A DNA stretch of 64,000 nucleotides. Origin: Microbulbifer rhizosphaerae (lineage in GTDB: Bacteria; Pseudomonadota; Gammaproteobacteria; Pseudomonadales; Cellvibrionaceae). The DNA is taken from NCBI RefSeq assembly GCF_014191725.1, contig NZ_JACHWZ010000004.1:217288-281287 (forward strand). The letters run 5' to 3'. The translations under genes were made by a program, and so were the position numbers. The stretch's first letter is position 1. Each line of letters opens with the position of its first letter. Shown piece by piece: positions 1-10,100 of the stretch. The notes under the pieces are model-generated. The model saw only the letters and a program-made list of their open reading frames with translations. It made no database searches and was not told the origin of the DNA.

Positions 1-15
1 CTGAAAAACCCTGCC

Positions 16-21
16 TATAAT
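16..21 (+). promoter_or_regulatory. candidate -10 box upstream of ompW-like gene
   Basis: A perfect TATAAT hexamer lies about 60 bases before the chosen ATG of the first gene. The matching -35 position would fall outside the window, so the promoter cannot be completed. The inferred start near base 28 would give a leader of about 50 bases. Confidence 0.4.
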
Positions 22-76
22 GGAGAGAACCGCAACCGCGACGAAGGAACTATTCAGAATTAAAAGGGGTTACCTC

Positions 77-907
77 ATGATGAGATTGAAGTTCCTTCTC
101 GTCTGTGTGGCCGCTGCGGCCTGTGCCGGCCTCGCCGCCCAGGCGACACTTGCAGACTACAAAGGAGGCGACATTATCATCCGCGGTGGTGCCTCCTTTG
201 TGGAGCCGGACGACGACCAGATTATCTCCCGCAGAATCCCCTTTGTGGTCGAGGAGGACGTTGAGGACGATCCGGCGACCGTGAATGTACTTGGGACAGT
301 CGACGTGGACCTGGACGACGATACCACCTGGTTCATCAGCGGTGTCTGGCTGTTCCGGGATCACTGGGGCCTGGAGCTGCATCACGTCAACGATGCCAGC
401 CACGAAGCGGACCTGGATACTTTTGCCATCGCCGGTGGTTCCGTCGTTGGGGTGGCGAGAGTGGGGTTGGGTGATTTCGACACCTATGTCACCAGCCTGT
501 TTATCAACTGGTATCCTCTCAATCCCAGCTGCCTGATCCAGCCCTATGTGGGCCTCGGGGTGAACTACACTGACATCGACCGCGACCCCGATTTCAAGCA
601 GGTGCGCACGGTGTTTGGCAGCGGAGCCACCTTTGCCAACGGTGTCCTGAACCTGGGCAGTGATTTCGGCGGGGCTGCCCAAGTGGGCGTGGATTTCGTA
701 CTGGGGTACGACAGCAACTGGATCGTCAACGCCTCCGCCATCTACGCGGATTCCGAGCCGGGCCTGGAGCTGGGCTACGGTCTGCCGGTCACCGGACTGC
801 CCGCACCTTTCCCCGCCTCGACGATAGCGCCGGTTCATATAAGCGATGATTTCGATTACAGCCCCTGGATGTTGAACCTGGGCGTGGGCTATAAATTCAG
901 CTTCTGA
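77..907 (+). CDS. ompW: OmpW family outer membrane beta-barrel protein
   Basis: Predicted small eight-stranded outer membrane barrel, thought in this family to pass small hydrophobic molecules. The chosen start at 77 (a second ATG follows at 80) has an AAAAGGGG-type ribosome site just upstream and gives a clear signal peptide (MMRLKF, a hydrophobic Ala-rich core, then cleavage near ATLA-DYKGG). OmpW hallmarks are a TWFISG/WGLELH stretch, a repeated YVGLGVNY-type strand and a C-terminal aromatic end (YKFSF) recognised by the BAM machinery. At 276 residues it is longer than classical OmpW (about 210); the extra length is mainly an acidic loop region near residues 30-75. It stands alone; the next gene is 189 bases away. 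Confidence 0.8.
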   Translation: MMRLKFLLVCVAAAACAGLAAQATLADYKGGDIIIRGGASFVEPDDDQIISRRIPFVVEEDVEDDPATVNVLGTVDVDLDDDTTWFISGVWLFRDHWGLELHHVNDASHEADLDTFAIAGGSVVGVARVGLGDFDTYVTSLFINWYPLNPSCLIQPYVGLGVNYTDIDRDPDFKQVRTVFGSGATFANGVLNLGSDFGGAAQVGVDFVLGYDSNWIVNASAIYADSEPGLELGYGLPVTGLPAPFPASTIAPVHISDDFDYSPWMLNLGVGYKFSF

Positions 908-1096
908 CTCCCGGGGGTGTGGTAGCGGGTTGCAGGCCCGCAGAGATCGGTGACTGCGGGTTTGATGATCGATACCGGGCACCGGTGCCCGCCCTCACAT
1001 CGCGAACCAATTCTCCCTGGCAGTCATTTTAACGAGCGTGTATTCTTCGCCCGTCGGCACGGCCGCAGTCATTTCGAATAACAATCCGGGAATGTT

Positions 1097-2479
1097 ATGA
1101 CCGCCTTGGAGAATTTTGCAGACGGTCCTGGTGCACTGTCGAGACAGTCCACTGGAGCTGTGCCGCCACGGCCGCTCAAAATCTGCCTGCTGGGCTACCG
1201 CAGCCATCCCCACTGTGGCGGGCAGGGCGTTTACCTGTATTACCTGAGCAAAGCGTTGGTGGATGCCGGCCACGCAGTGGATGTGATCTCCGGCCAACCC
1301 TACCCGGAACTGGACCCACGGGTGCGGCTGATCAAAATGCCGGGCCTCAACCTGTTCGAAGAGAAAAATCCCACGCGCGCCCTGCGCCTTCGCCATCTGC
1401 TCTCGTGGACGGACTTTTTCGAGTGGTGGAGTAAACTCAGCGGCGGTTTCGCCGAGCCCTACACCTTTGGCCGGCGCGCGGCCAGGTACCTGCGCAGGCA
1501 TGGCCGCCACTACGACATAGTGCATGACAACCAGTCCCTGTGTTACGGGTTGTTGCAGATCGAGCGGGATGGCCTGCCGGTGGTGGCCACCATCCACCAC
1601 CCGATTACCCGCGACCGCCAACTGGCCCTGGATGCGGCGCCCGACTGGTGCTACCGCCTGCTGGTGCGCCGTTGGCACAACTTCCTGCGGATGCAGATCC
1701 GGGTTTCCCGCCGCCTGCGGCATATCGTGACGGTCTCCGAACAGTCGCAGCGGGATATCGTCGAGCAGTTCGGAGTGGCGCCGGACCAGATCCGGTTGAT
1801 CTACAATGGTATCGATACGGATATTTTTCGTCCCCAGTCCGATATCTCGCGCGCGCCACAGCGCATCATGACCACCGCCTCCGCCGACCAGCCCCTGAAG
1901 GGGCTGCGCTTTCTGCTGCACGCGCTGGCGGCATTGCGGAAAAAATATCCCGAACTGGAACTGCTGGTGGTGGGAAGGCTGCAGGAGGGCGGCGCCACGG
2001 AGCAACTGTTGAACGAATTGCAGCTGCAAACTGTCGTGCGGTTTGTTTCCGGTATTTCCAACCAGCAGATGGTGGACTACTACGCGAGTGCCTCGGTGGT
2101 GGTGTGCCCTTCGCTCTACGAAGGTTTTGGGCTGCCGGCCGGGGAAGCCATGGCCTGCGGGACGCCGGTGATTTCGAGCGACGGTGGCGCGCTGCCGGAA
2201 GTGGTGGGCGACGCGGGCATGGTGGTGCCTGCTGGTGACAGCGATGCATTGGCAAGAGCCCTGGACCGCCTGCTCGCCGACGCCTCCCTGCGCGAAACCC
2301 TGGGACAGAAGGGCAGGGAGCGCATCGAGCAGCACTTTTCCTGGCGCCTGGCCGCTGAACATCTGGTGCACTACTACCTGGAAATTCTCGGACGCGAAGT
2401 GCCGGGCCGGCACCCGTCCGCGGAGTTGCCCCTGCGCAAGGCGCGGGAAAATGGCGGCCGCGGTGCGGAGGCCGCCTGA
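1097..2479 (+). CDS. glycosyltransferase family 4 (GT-B fold)
   Basis: Retaining glycosyltransferase expected to move a sugar from a nucleotide donor to a surface glycan or lipid acceptor at the cytoplasmic face. The N-terminal domain carries the glycine-rich loop CGGQGVYL near residue 41; the C-terminal donor domain has SLYEGFGLPAGEAMACG with the paired glutamates E342 and E350 (EX7E), then TPVISSDGGALPEVV. The first 30 residues are unusually long for the family, so a later start is possible. It is the first gene of a run with tight overlaps: its TGA shares a base with the ATG of the next methyltransferase. Acceptor and sugar are unknown. Confidence 0.85.
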   Translation: MTALENFADGPGALSRQSTGAVPPRPLKICLLGYRSHPHCGGQGVYLYYLSKALVDAGHAVDVISGQPYPELDPRVRLIKMPGLNLFEEKNPTRALRLRHLLSWTDFFEWWSKLSGGFAEPYTFGRRAARYLRRHGRHYDIVHDNQSLCYGLLQIERDGLPVVATIHHPITRDRQLALDAAPDWCYRLLVRRWHNFLRMQIRVSRRLRHIVTVSEQSQRDIVEQFGVAPDQIRLIYNGIDTDIFRPQSDISRAPQRIMTTASADQPLKGLRFLLHALAALRKKYPELELLVVGRLQEGGATEQLLNELQLQTVVRFVSGISNQQMVDYYASASVVVCPSLYEGFGLPAGEAMACGTPVISSDGGALPEVVGDAGMVVPAGDSDALARALDRLLADASLRETLGQKGRERIEQHFSWRLAAEHLVHYYLEILGREVPGRHPSAELPLRKARENGGRGAEAA

Positions 2480-3246
2480 TGATCACTGTCGATCCGAAGA
2501 GACTCAACCTGCGGCCGGGACAGAGAGTGCTCGACCTCGGCTGCGGCGAGGGGCGTCACGCGATTCACCTGCTGGTTTCCGAACCGGTGAAGGTGGTGGG
2601 CGTCGACCTGAAATTCGCCGACGTGCAGACTGCACGCGAGCGCGTACAGCCATTTGTGGTGGGCACCCAGGTACCCGGAAGCCTGCTGCTCGGCGTGGCC
2701 AACGGCCTCCAGCTGCCATTTGCAGACAACAGCTTCGATGTGGTGATCTGCTCCGAAGTGCTGGAGCATATCGAGGACTACACCGGGGTACTGGCGGAAA
2801 TCGACCGGGTGTTGAAACCCGGGGGACTGTTCGCGGCGAGTGTGCCGACGTATTTTCCCGAATGGGTCTGCTGGCGTTTGAGCGATGAATATCATCAGGT
2901 GGAGGGTGGGCATATCCGTATCTTTCGCGAGCGGGAGCTGCGCCGCAGCATCGAAAAGCTGGGGCACCTCTGCTTTGCCCGCCACAAGGCCCACGCGTTG
3001 CACACTCCCTATTGGTGGCTCAAGTGTCTCCTGTGGCACAGGCCGGAATCCCGACTGCTGGCCGTCTATCACCGCCTGCTGGTCTGGGATCTGATGCAGA
3101 AACCTCGGCTTACGCGGCTGCTGGAAAAACTACTCGATCCGCTGCTGGGAAAAAGTATCGTCCTGTATTTTGTCAAATCGCCGCAGCCGATCAGGTCATT
3201 GCCGGAACAGGAAGCTCCGGCATTGGCCGTGGAGTCCGCCGCATGA
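2479..3246 (+). CDS. class I SAM-dependent methyltransferase
   Basis: Methyltransferase of the Methyltransf_11 type. The SAM-binding motif I is VLDLGCGEGRHAI at residues 17-29, followed by an acidic motif II region (VVGVDLKF) and the motif IV/V stretch FDVVICSEVLEHI, then VLKPGGLF. Length of 255 residues is normal for the group. The start codon overlaps the stop of the glycosyltransferase and its own stop overlaps the next ATG, so the three genes are almost certainly translated from one message. The substrate is not evident; a sugar or lipid-linked intermediate made by the neighbouring transferase is an inference from position only. Confidence 0.8.
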   Translation: MITVDPKRLNLRPGQRVLDLGCGEGRHAIHLLVSEPVKVVGVDLKFADVQTARERVQPFVVGTQVPGSLLLGVANGLQLPFADNSFDVVICSEVLEHIEDYTGVLAEIDRVLKPGGLFAASVPTYFPEWVCWRLSDEYHQVEGGHIRIFRERELRRSIEKLGHLCFARHKAHALHTPYWWLKCLLWHRPESRLLAVYHRLLVWDLMQKPRLTRLLEKLLDPLLGKSIVLYFVKSPQPIRSLPEQEAPALAVESAA

Positions 3247-4355
3247 CCGAGTTCGCCGTGCCCGCGAAGCCCGCTGAACTTTTTCCGGCGGATTTTTTAC
3301 ACCGCAGTGCCGGCTATATTCTCTCGCAGCAGCAGGCGGACGGCTGTATCCCCTGGTTCCGTGGCGGCCACGCTGACCCGTGGGACCACGTGGAGGCGGC
3401 CATGGGACTGAGCGTGGCCGGCGAGTACGCCGCGGCGGAAAAGGCCTATGCCTGGCTGGCGGAGAGGCAACTGACGGACGGCAGCTGGTGGGCGGCCTAC
3501 AAGGATGGCGGGATACACAATCGCGAGCGGCGCGAAAGCAATTTCGTCGCCTATATCGCCACTGGCGTCTGGCACCACTACCTGGTTACCGGCGACAAAA
3601 ATTTTCTGCGTGCCTACTGGCCCACCGTGGAGCGGGCGCTGGAATTTGTACTGGACCTGCAGACGGAACACGGCGATATCCACTGGGCGGTGGATACCGA
3701 TGGACGACCCGAAGAGGATGCGTTGATTACCGGCTGTTCCTCCATCTACAAGAGTCTGGAGTGCGGTATCAATATCGCCCGCAGTCTCGGCTGCGGCCGG
3801 CCGCGCTGGGAGGGGGGGAGGGAAAAGCTCGGGGAGGCGTTGAGGACGAAGCCGCAGCGTTTCGACCGCACCTGGGAGAGCAAGGCGCGCTTCTCCATGG
3901 ACTGGTTTTATCCGGTGCTCGCCGGTGTGTTTTCCGGAGCCGCGGCGCGGACGCGTTTGCAGGGCAAATGGGATGAATTTGTGGTGGCGGGATTGGGTTG
4001 CCGCTGCGTCAACGACGAACCCTGGGTAACCGTGGCGGAATCCTGCGAATTGACCATGGCACTGCTGGCGGCGGGCGAAGCCGGCCGCGCGGCAAAACTT
4101 TACCGCGGTCTGCACCGCTGGAGAGATGGCGACGGCGGCTACTGGACCGGCTATGTTTACCGGGACAGCGCCATCTGGCCGGAGGAGAAAACCACCTGGA
4201 CGGTAGGGGCTATGCTGCTGGCGGCCGATGCACTCGCCGGCCTGACGCCCGCCAGCGGGTTGTTTACTTCGGTGAAGTTGTTGTCAGACCCGACGCAGGA
4301 TACCGAGGGTGTCGACGGTCTCCACCAACTCGAACTGGGCGGAAGCCAGCGCTAG
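3243..4355 (+). CDS. alpha/alpha-toroid (prenyltransferase/squalene-cyclase-like) protein
   Basis: The 370-residue product starts at an ATG overlapping the stop of the preceding methyltransferase (ATGA). Repeated helix-pair units with QW-like turns are visible: QQQADGCIPWF near the N-terminus, QLTDGSWWAAY further on, and DGDGGYWTGYVY near the end. Such repeats belong to the alpha/alpha toroid fold shared by terpene cyclases, protein prenyltransferases and some glycan-active enzymes; automatic annotation often calls these proteins prenyltransferase. I see no DXDD cyclase motif, so terpene cyclisation is not supported. The last 72 bases overlap the convergent methyltransferase gene. Function unknown; context suggests glycan or glycolipid modification. 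Confidence 0.65.
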   Translation: MTEFAVPAKPAELFPADFLHRSAGYILSQQQADGCIPWFRGGHADPWDHVEAAMGLSVAGEYAAAEKAYAWLAERQLTDGSWWAAYKDGGIHNRERRESNFVAYIATGVWHHYLVTGDKNFLRAYWPTVERALEFVLDLQTEHGDIHWAVDTDGRPEEDALITGCSSIYKSLECGINIARSLGCGRPRWEGGREKLGEALRTKPQRFDRTWESKARFSMDWFYPVLAGVFSGAAARTRLQGKWDEFVVAGLGCRCVNDEPWVTVAESCELTMALLAAGEAGRAAKLYRGLHRWRDGDGGYWTGYVYRDSAIWPEEKTTWTVGAMLLAADALAGLTPASGLFTSVKLLSDPTQDTEGVDGLHQLELGGSQR

Positions 4356-4901
4356 ATTGTAGATCTCGTAGGGCGCCTGGCCGCCGTCGGCGGGGTCTGG
4401 AAAGATATCGTGAATCGCCAGGTAGCCGCCCGGGACGATATGGCGCGCCCAGCAGCGGTAGTCGGTCATCGCCGCCTCCCGCGAATGGCCGCCGTCGATA
4501 AATACCAGACCGAGGGGCGTGTTCCATCGTCTTGCGACCACTGAAGATGGGGCGACTACTGGAACCACCCAGTCCTCCAGCTGCGCCGCGCGAATATTGG
4601 TGCGAAAGGTTCGGAAGCTGTCCATTAATTGGATGTCTTCGTCGAAGAGTTCCGGGTCGTGGTACTCCTCGCCCGGCTGGTGTTCCTCGGAGCCGCGGTG
4701 ATGGTCCACCGCATAGAGCACACCGTCCACCAGTTTGCAGGCGGAAGCCAGGTATACCGTGGATTTTCCGCAGTAGCTGCCCACCTCCAGGCAGGCACCC
4801 AGGCCGCAGGCCTCCACGGCCAGGTGGTGCAGCGCTTCCCCCTCGCTGGCGGCGAGAAAACCTTTGACGGTGTGAATATCGATGGGTAGCTCGAGGGACA
4901 T
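4284..4901 (-). CDS. class I SAM methyltransferase (Methyltransf_24 type)
   Basis: A 205-residue Rossmann methyltransferase. Motif I is [11 protein letters not shown] (E39-V-G-S42 with the following glycine), the acidic ribose-binding residue sits in YAVDHHRG, and [17 protein letters not shown] followed by [10 protein letters not shown] matches the Methyltransf_24 / CmcI-like signature. Related enzymes are found in antibiotic and surface-polysaccharide clusters. It reads against the preceding toroid gene and its 3' end overlaps that gene by 72 bases tail to tail. It is divergent from the acyltransferase that follows, leaving 72 bases for both promoters. The substrate is unknown. Confidence 0.8.
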   Translation of the reverse strand: MSLELPIDIHTVKGFLAASEGEALHHLAVEACGLGACLEVGSYCGKSTVYLASACKLVDGVLYAVDHHRGSEEHQPGEEYHDPELFDEDIQLMDSFRTFRTNIRAAQLEDWVVPVVAPSSVVARRWNTPLGLVFIDGGHSREAAMTDYRCWARHIVPGGYLAIHDIFPDPADGGQAPYEIYNLALASAQFELVETVDTLGILRRV

Positions 4902-4973
4902 GAAAATACCACTGGCGCTTTTTCAAGTGCCCGAACAGTAAACCGCCACCGGCGGAAAAGCAATGCGAAGCCG

Positions 4974-5696
4974 ATGCGTAAAGATCACCGACCCCGCTGG
5001 CTGAAAAAAAGCCAGCTGTGTTTCCGCCGCTGGCGCACCCGCCGCTTTCTGCTGCCGCAATTCGACGCCGTCGGCCGGGAGCCGGAAGTCATGCACCCGG
5101 CCTCGGTGCAGGTATTCGGTGGTAATATCCGTCTGGGAGATTATCCGCACCTGATTTCCACTCCGGACAACTGCATCCGCCTCACCACGTTCGGTCACCG
5201 GGGCGGCGAAGCATGGATCACCATCGGCGACTTTGTGCTGATTTCCCCGGGGGTGCGTATCTCCGCGGCGGAATCCATTACTATCGGTAACGCCTGCATG
5301 ATCGCGGCCAATGTGTATATCTCCGACTCCGACTGGCACGGCCTCTATAATCGTACGCGCCCCTTTCGTTGTACCGCCCCGGTGCGCCTCGGCGACAATG
5401 TCTGGGTGGGGGACAGCGCGATTGTGTGCAAGGGGGTCAGCATCGGCGACAACTCCGTCGTCGGAGCCGGCAGTGTGGTGACCCGGGATGTGCCGGCCAA
5501 CACCGTGGTGGCCGGCAACCCCGCCAGGGAGATCAAGCGGATCGAGCCCGGGCGTCGTATGATCACCCGCGAGGCTCTGTTCGCCGATGCCTTTCGCCAG
5601 GCGCACAACCTGGACGAACTGGATAAAATGCTACTGGAGGGCAACTCCCTGTGGGGCTGGCTGCGTTCGCTGCTGTTTCCGCGACGGGGGGATTGA
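4974..5696 (+). CDS. left-handed beta-helix acyltransferase (hexapeptide repeat)
   Basis: Member of the WbbJ/LacA-type trimeric acyltransferases, which O- or N-acetylate sugars using acetyl-CoA. Hexapeptide turns begin near residue 84 ([30 protein letters not shown]) and resume after a loop as [19 protein letters not shown] and [18 protein letters not shown]. The catalytic-type histidine probably lies in the loop DSDWHGLYN. The family terminator [13 protein letters not shown] follows. The basic N-terminus ([11 protein letters not shown]) may sit on the membrane. The protein has 240 residues. It belongs by position with the glycosyltransferase/methyltransferase group; an O-acetylation step on a surface glycan is inferred. 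Confidence 0.8.
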   Translation: MRKDHRPRWLKKSQLCFRRWRTRRFLLPQFDAVGREPEVMHPASVQVFGGNIRLGDYPHLISTPDNCIRLTTFGHRGGEAWITIGDFVLISPGVRISAAESITIGNACMIAANVYISDSDWHGLYNRTRPFRCTAPVRLGDNVWVGDSAIVCKGVSIGDNSVVGAGSVVTRDVPANTVVAGNPAREIKRIEPGRRMITREALFADAFRQAHNLDELDKMLLEGNSLWGWLRSLLFPRRGD

Positions 5697-5744
5697 AGAA
5701 GCAGGTGTTTCAACCCTGCGGGTCAATAGTTGATAGCGAATCAA

Positions 5745-6254
5745 ATGAAAAAATACAAAAGCGTTGTTCTGATCGGTATGCCGGGCGCCGGCAAAAGTAC
5801 TTTGGGGGTGTTGCTGGCCAAAGAGCTGGCGATGGATTTTGTCGATACCGACCTGCTGATCCAGTCCCGGGAGGGCAAGACCCTGCAGGAAATCATAGAC
5901 GGGAGCGATTATCTGAACCTGCGCCGCATCGAGGGGGAGGTGATTTCCAGTGCGGAACTGCCCAGCCACGTGATCGCCACCGGCGGCAGTGTGGTGTACA
6001 GCGCGGAGGGTATGGTCAACCTGCGCCGCTTGGGCCCGGTTATCTTTCTCCACTGCTCCGCGGAGGAATTGCGCCGCCGTATCCACAACTATGAGAGCCG
6101 GGGCATCGCCAAGGCGCCGGGGCAGAGTTTCGAGGAATTGTTTGCCGAGCGCGAGGCGCTGTATCGGAAATACGCGGATATCACCGTGGACTGCGACGGC
6201 AGGGATCTGCAGCAGGTGCTGGGCAGGGTACTCGAAGCTCTGGATTCCCTGTAA
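5745..6254 (+). CDS. aroK: shikimate kinase
   Basis: Phosphorylates shikimate at the 3-hydroxyl with ATP in the chorismate pathway. The ATG at 5745 is chosen over an upstream TTG because it gives the usual short N-terminus MKKYKSVVLIG. Walker A is GMPGAGKST; the shikimate-binding residues are visible as DTD (FVDTDLL), the arginine of LRRIEGEV and the glycines of ATGGSVV; the lid arginine appears in REALYRKYADITV. Length 169 residues is typical. It does not sit in the usual aroK-aroB context but 48 bases after the acyltransferase, so it is probably a second shikimate kinase. Confidence 0.85.
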   Translation: MKKYKSVVLIGMPGAGKSTLGVLLAKELAMDFVDTDLLIQSREGKTLQEIIDGSDYLNLRRIEGEVISSAELPSHVIATGGSVVYSAEGMVNLRRLGPVIFLHCSAEELRRRIHNYESRGIAKAPGQSFEELFAEREALYRKYADITVDCDGRDLQQVLGRVLEALDSL

Positions 6255-6267
6255 GTGGAAGCACCGC

Positions 6268-6414
6268 CCGGGATCGCGGAGCTCCAGCTCCGCTTGCGGG
6301 CCGGAGGCCCGCCCCATTGAATTTTCGTTGACCGCGCGTCCCGATGATCTCTCGCCCTGCTCGGGCGGGGCGGCCTGGCGGCCGCCAAGCGGAGCTGGAG
6401 CTCCGCGCTCCCGG
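6268..6414. repeat. inverted pair of family A palindromic repeats (REP/BIME-like)
   Basis: Two copies of a GC-rich unit face each other here. Each contains the palindrome GCGGAGCTCCAGCTCCGC or its close variant, next to a GCGGGCC...GGCCCGC hairpin, and both outer ends read CCGGGA/TCCCGG. Single copies recur near 39513, 51272 and 56211. The pair separates convergent genes and could act as a bidirectional transcription block. Confidence 0.8.
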
Positions 6415-6415
6415 C

Positions 6416-6886
6416 TTAAAGCGGCAGCTGGGTAGTGTACTTCACCTGCTTGAGCGCAAAAGTGGAATTCACCGAGGCCACATTGGGCAGGTGCACCAGC
6501 GAACGTTTGAGCAACTGCTCGTAGTGCTCCACGCTGTCCACCACTACGCGCAATACGTAGTCCTTGTCTCCGCTGGTGGAGTAGCACTCCACCACCTCCT
6601 GCACATCCTGCACGGCGGATTCGAAATTGTTGAGGGACTCCTCGTCGTGGTTGTGGATGGTCACATAGCAGTATACTGTGACCCCTAGGTCGAGTTTACG
6701 AGGGTCCAGTAGGGTGACGCGGCCGCGAATGATACCCTCTGCCTCGAGGCGTTTGATCCGGCGCCAACAGGGAGTGTGGGAGAGGCCCACTTTGTCTCCC
6801 AGTTCCGCCATGGAATAATCGGCATTCTCCTGCAGCGCCCGCAGAATTTTGCGATCGAAATCATCCAGGTCTGTCGAACGCTTCAT
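6416..6886 (-). CDS. Lrp/AsnC family transcriptional regulator
   Basis: Feast/famine regulator of 156 residues from the start chosen at 6886 (MKRSTDLDDFDRKIL; a further ATG lies four codons upstream). The N-terminal winged helix-turn-helix reads MAELGDKVGLSHTPCWRRIKRLE, very close to Lrp; the C-terminal RAM domain (VTVYCYVTIHN ... YSTSGDKDYVLRVVVDS) binds amino acid effectors and mediates oligomer formation. It is divergent from the indolepyruvate ferredoxin oxidoreductase gene with about 240 bases between. Regulators of this class beside an aromatic 2-oxoacid oxidoreductase usually control it in response to amino acids; that link is inferred from position. Confidence 0.9.
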   Translation of the reverse strand: MKRSTDLDDFDRKILRALQENADYSMAELGDKVGLSHTPCWRRIKRLEAEGIIRGRVTLLDPRKLDLGVTVYCYVTIHNHDEESLNNFESAVQDVQEVVECYSTSGDKDYVLRVVVDSVEHYEQLLKRSLVHLPNVASVNSTFALKQVKYTTQLPL

Positions 6887-7130
6887 ATAAACTCCCATCC
6901 TATATATAGTTATTTGGTCGAGATTTCTGTCATAATTTTATGCATGAATGCGTAAATAAAGCAATGTTCTGTTGCGCTTAACGCACTAGTATGACCCGAC
7001 CAGCCCGTCGCAGGTAAGGCCGTGTTTCTTGCGGTTGCCCGCAAGAACGGGAGGGCAAGAGGCCCGGAATAAAATAATGACTGGTAGTCCGAAATCAGTT
7101 TCGAGCTAGGCAGATAACCGGAAGAGGCGT

Positions 7131-10100
7131 ATGAGTGAGTATGTTGAGAGCCCCCAACGCGAGGCGGGCACCCAGGTCAGGCAGATTTCCCTGGATGACC
7201 GGTACACCACCCTCAAGGGGCGGGTACTGCTGTCCGGGATTCAGGCCCTGGTGCGTCTGCCCATCGACCAGATGCGCATGGATCGGGTCCGGGGTCTCAA
7301 TACCGCCACTTTCATTTCCGGCTACCGCGGCTCCCCCCTCGGCGGATACGACCAGCAACTGAGCCGCGCACAGCAACTCCTTCTACAGCACAATATTCGC
7401 TTTGTTCCCGGTGTCAACGAGGAGCTCGCCGCGACCGCCGTGTGGGGCTCGCAGCAGGTGGGCCTGTTCGACGGCGCCGAGGTAGATGGCGTCTGCGGTA
7501 TCTGGTACGGCAAGACGCCGGGAGTGGACCGCTCCGGTGACGCTTTCCGCCATGCCAACGCCGCCGGTTCCTCCCCCAGGGGCGGGGCGCTGATCATTGC
7601 CGGTGACGACCACGGCTGTAAGTCCTCCTCCTATCCCGGCCAGTCCGAATTCGCCTTCGTGGATATGCATATCCCGGTGCTCAACCCGGCCACGGTGCAG
7701 GAAGTGCTGGATTACGGCCACTACGGCCTGGAGCTGTCCCGCTTCAGCGGCTGCTGGGTGGCGATGATCACCCTTGCAGAGAACATGGACAGTTCCGCCA
7801 CTGTGGACGTGGACCCCGAGCGGGTGCAATTCACCTATCCGGAAATCGAGCGTCCCGAGGGCGGCCTGAACATCCGCAAGCAGGACAATCCGCTGGAGCA
7901 GGAAGAGCGCCTTTGGCGCTACAAGCGCCCGGCCGCCCTGGCCTTTGCACGGGCCAACAAGCTGAACCGGGTGGTGCTGGAAAACCCCGACGCCACCCTG
8001 GGTATCGTCAGCACCGGCAAGGCGCACCTGGACCTGATGCAGGCCCTGGAGGATATGGGCATCGACGAGCAGCAGGCGCGGGAGCTGGGAATCCGTATCC
8101 TCAAGGTGGGCATGACCTACCCGCTGGACGTGCCCGGCATCCAGGAGTTCGCCCGCGACCTGGACTACCTGCTGGTGCTGGAGGAAAAGCGCAGCCTGAT
8201 GGAGGTACAGCTGAAAGAGGAGCTGTATAACGTCCACCTGCAGGACCCGCATTTCCCGCGCATTATCGGCAAGGTGGACGAGCACGACCGCCCGCTGCTG
8301 CCCATGTATGGCGAACTGTCGCCGGCGGTGGTGGCGCAGGTGCTGGGCAAGCTGCTGTCTGGCGGGACTCATACCGGCGCACAACTGAGCGAGCGTGCCA
8401 GGCACCGGCTGATGCGCCTCGATGCACTGGCCGAGCGCATCTCGCAGCAGGCCGGTTCCAGCGTGTCTCGCCTGCCCATGTTCTGCGCCGGCTGCCCGCA
8501 CAACCGCTCCACCAAGGTACCCGAGGGCAGCCGCGCCCTGGCCGGCATCGGCTGTCACTACATGGCCCAGTGGCTGGACCGGGAGACCTACACCTTCACG
8601 CAGATGGGCGCCGAGGGCGTCAATTGGGTCGGCCAGGCGCCGTTCACCAGCGAAAAACATGTGTTCGTCAACCTCGGCGACGGCACCTATTTCCATTCGG
8701 GCCTCCTCGCCATCCGCGCCTCCGTGGCGGCGCAGGTGAACATCACCTACAAGATCCTGTTCAACGACGCCGTGGCCATGACCGGCGGCCAGCCCCACGA
8801 CGGTGAACTGCGTCCGGACATGATCTGCCGCCAGGTATTGGCGGAAGGTGTGCGCAAAGTGGTACTGGTGATGGACAACCCGGACAAGTACAAGGGCGCA
8901 CTGAAATTCCCCGCCCAGGTGGAAATTCGCCACCGCGACCAGTTGCCTGTGGTGATGAGGGAGCTGCGCGAGACCGAAGGCTGCACCGTTATCATCTACG
9001 ACCAGACCTGCGCCACCGAACTGCGCCGCAAGCGCAAGCGCGGCCTGTTACCGAAAGCGGAAGGGCGCCCGTTTATCAACGAACTGGTGTGCGAGGGCTG
9101 TGGCGACTGCGTACAGCAATCCAGCTGTATCGCGGTGGAAAAAGTCCAGACCGCACTGGGCGACAAACGCCGCGTCAACCAGACCGCCTGTAACCAGGAT
9201 ATGTCCTGTGTCAACGGCTTCTGTCCGTCATTCGTCACCATCAAGGGCGGCAGGCTGAACAAGCGCGCCGGTGTGGGCGACGTGCTGCGCACCGAGGCGG
9301 CCAGGCTGCCCGACCCGCAACTTCCGCAGTTGGCGGAACCCTACAACCTCCTGGTTACCGGCGTCGGCGGTACCGGTGTGGTCACTATCGGCGCGCTGTT
9401 GGCGATGGCCGCGCATATCGAAGGCAAGGCCTGCAGTACCCTGGACCAGACCGGCCTCGCGCAAAAAGGTGGGGCGGTCTATTCCCATGTGCGCTTCGCC
9501 GCACAGCCGGAAGCCCTCCAGGCGGTACGTATTTCCGACGGCCGCGCCGACGGCCTGGTGGCCTGCGACCTGATTGCCGCCGGCAACCTGGCCGCTTGTC
9601 TGGCCAAGCTGGATGAGGGTCACAGTCGGGCGGTGGTCAACACACATCTGAGCCCAACCGCCGCCTCAGTACTGGGCCGCGAGGACAGCCATTCGCCCCA
9701 GGCAGTTCTGGACAGCCTGGGCCAGGCGGTGCTGCAACTGGACGCGGTGGAGGGGCACAAGCTCACCAGTGCCGCGCTGGGCGACACGCTGGCGGCCAAT
9801 ATTTTTATGCTGGGCTTCGCCTGGCAGAAGGGCCTGTTGCCGCTGGGCCTGGAATCTCTGCAACAGGCCATCGAACTGAACGGCGTGGCTGTGGAGGCCA
9901 ACCTGCAGGGCTTCGCAGCCGGTCGACTTGCCGCCGCCAACCGTGAGGCCCTGGATGCGCTGCTGGTGCAGGATAAGGAAGCACAGCTTCCGCGCACTCT
10001 CGAGGAAATTGTGGCCCACCGCGTCGAACTCCTCACCGGCTACCAGAATGCGCAGCTGGCGCAGCGATACAAGGCGCTGGTGGACAGGGTCAAGGATGCG

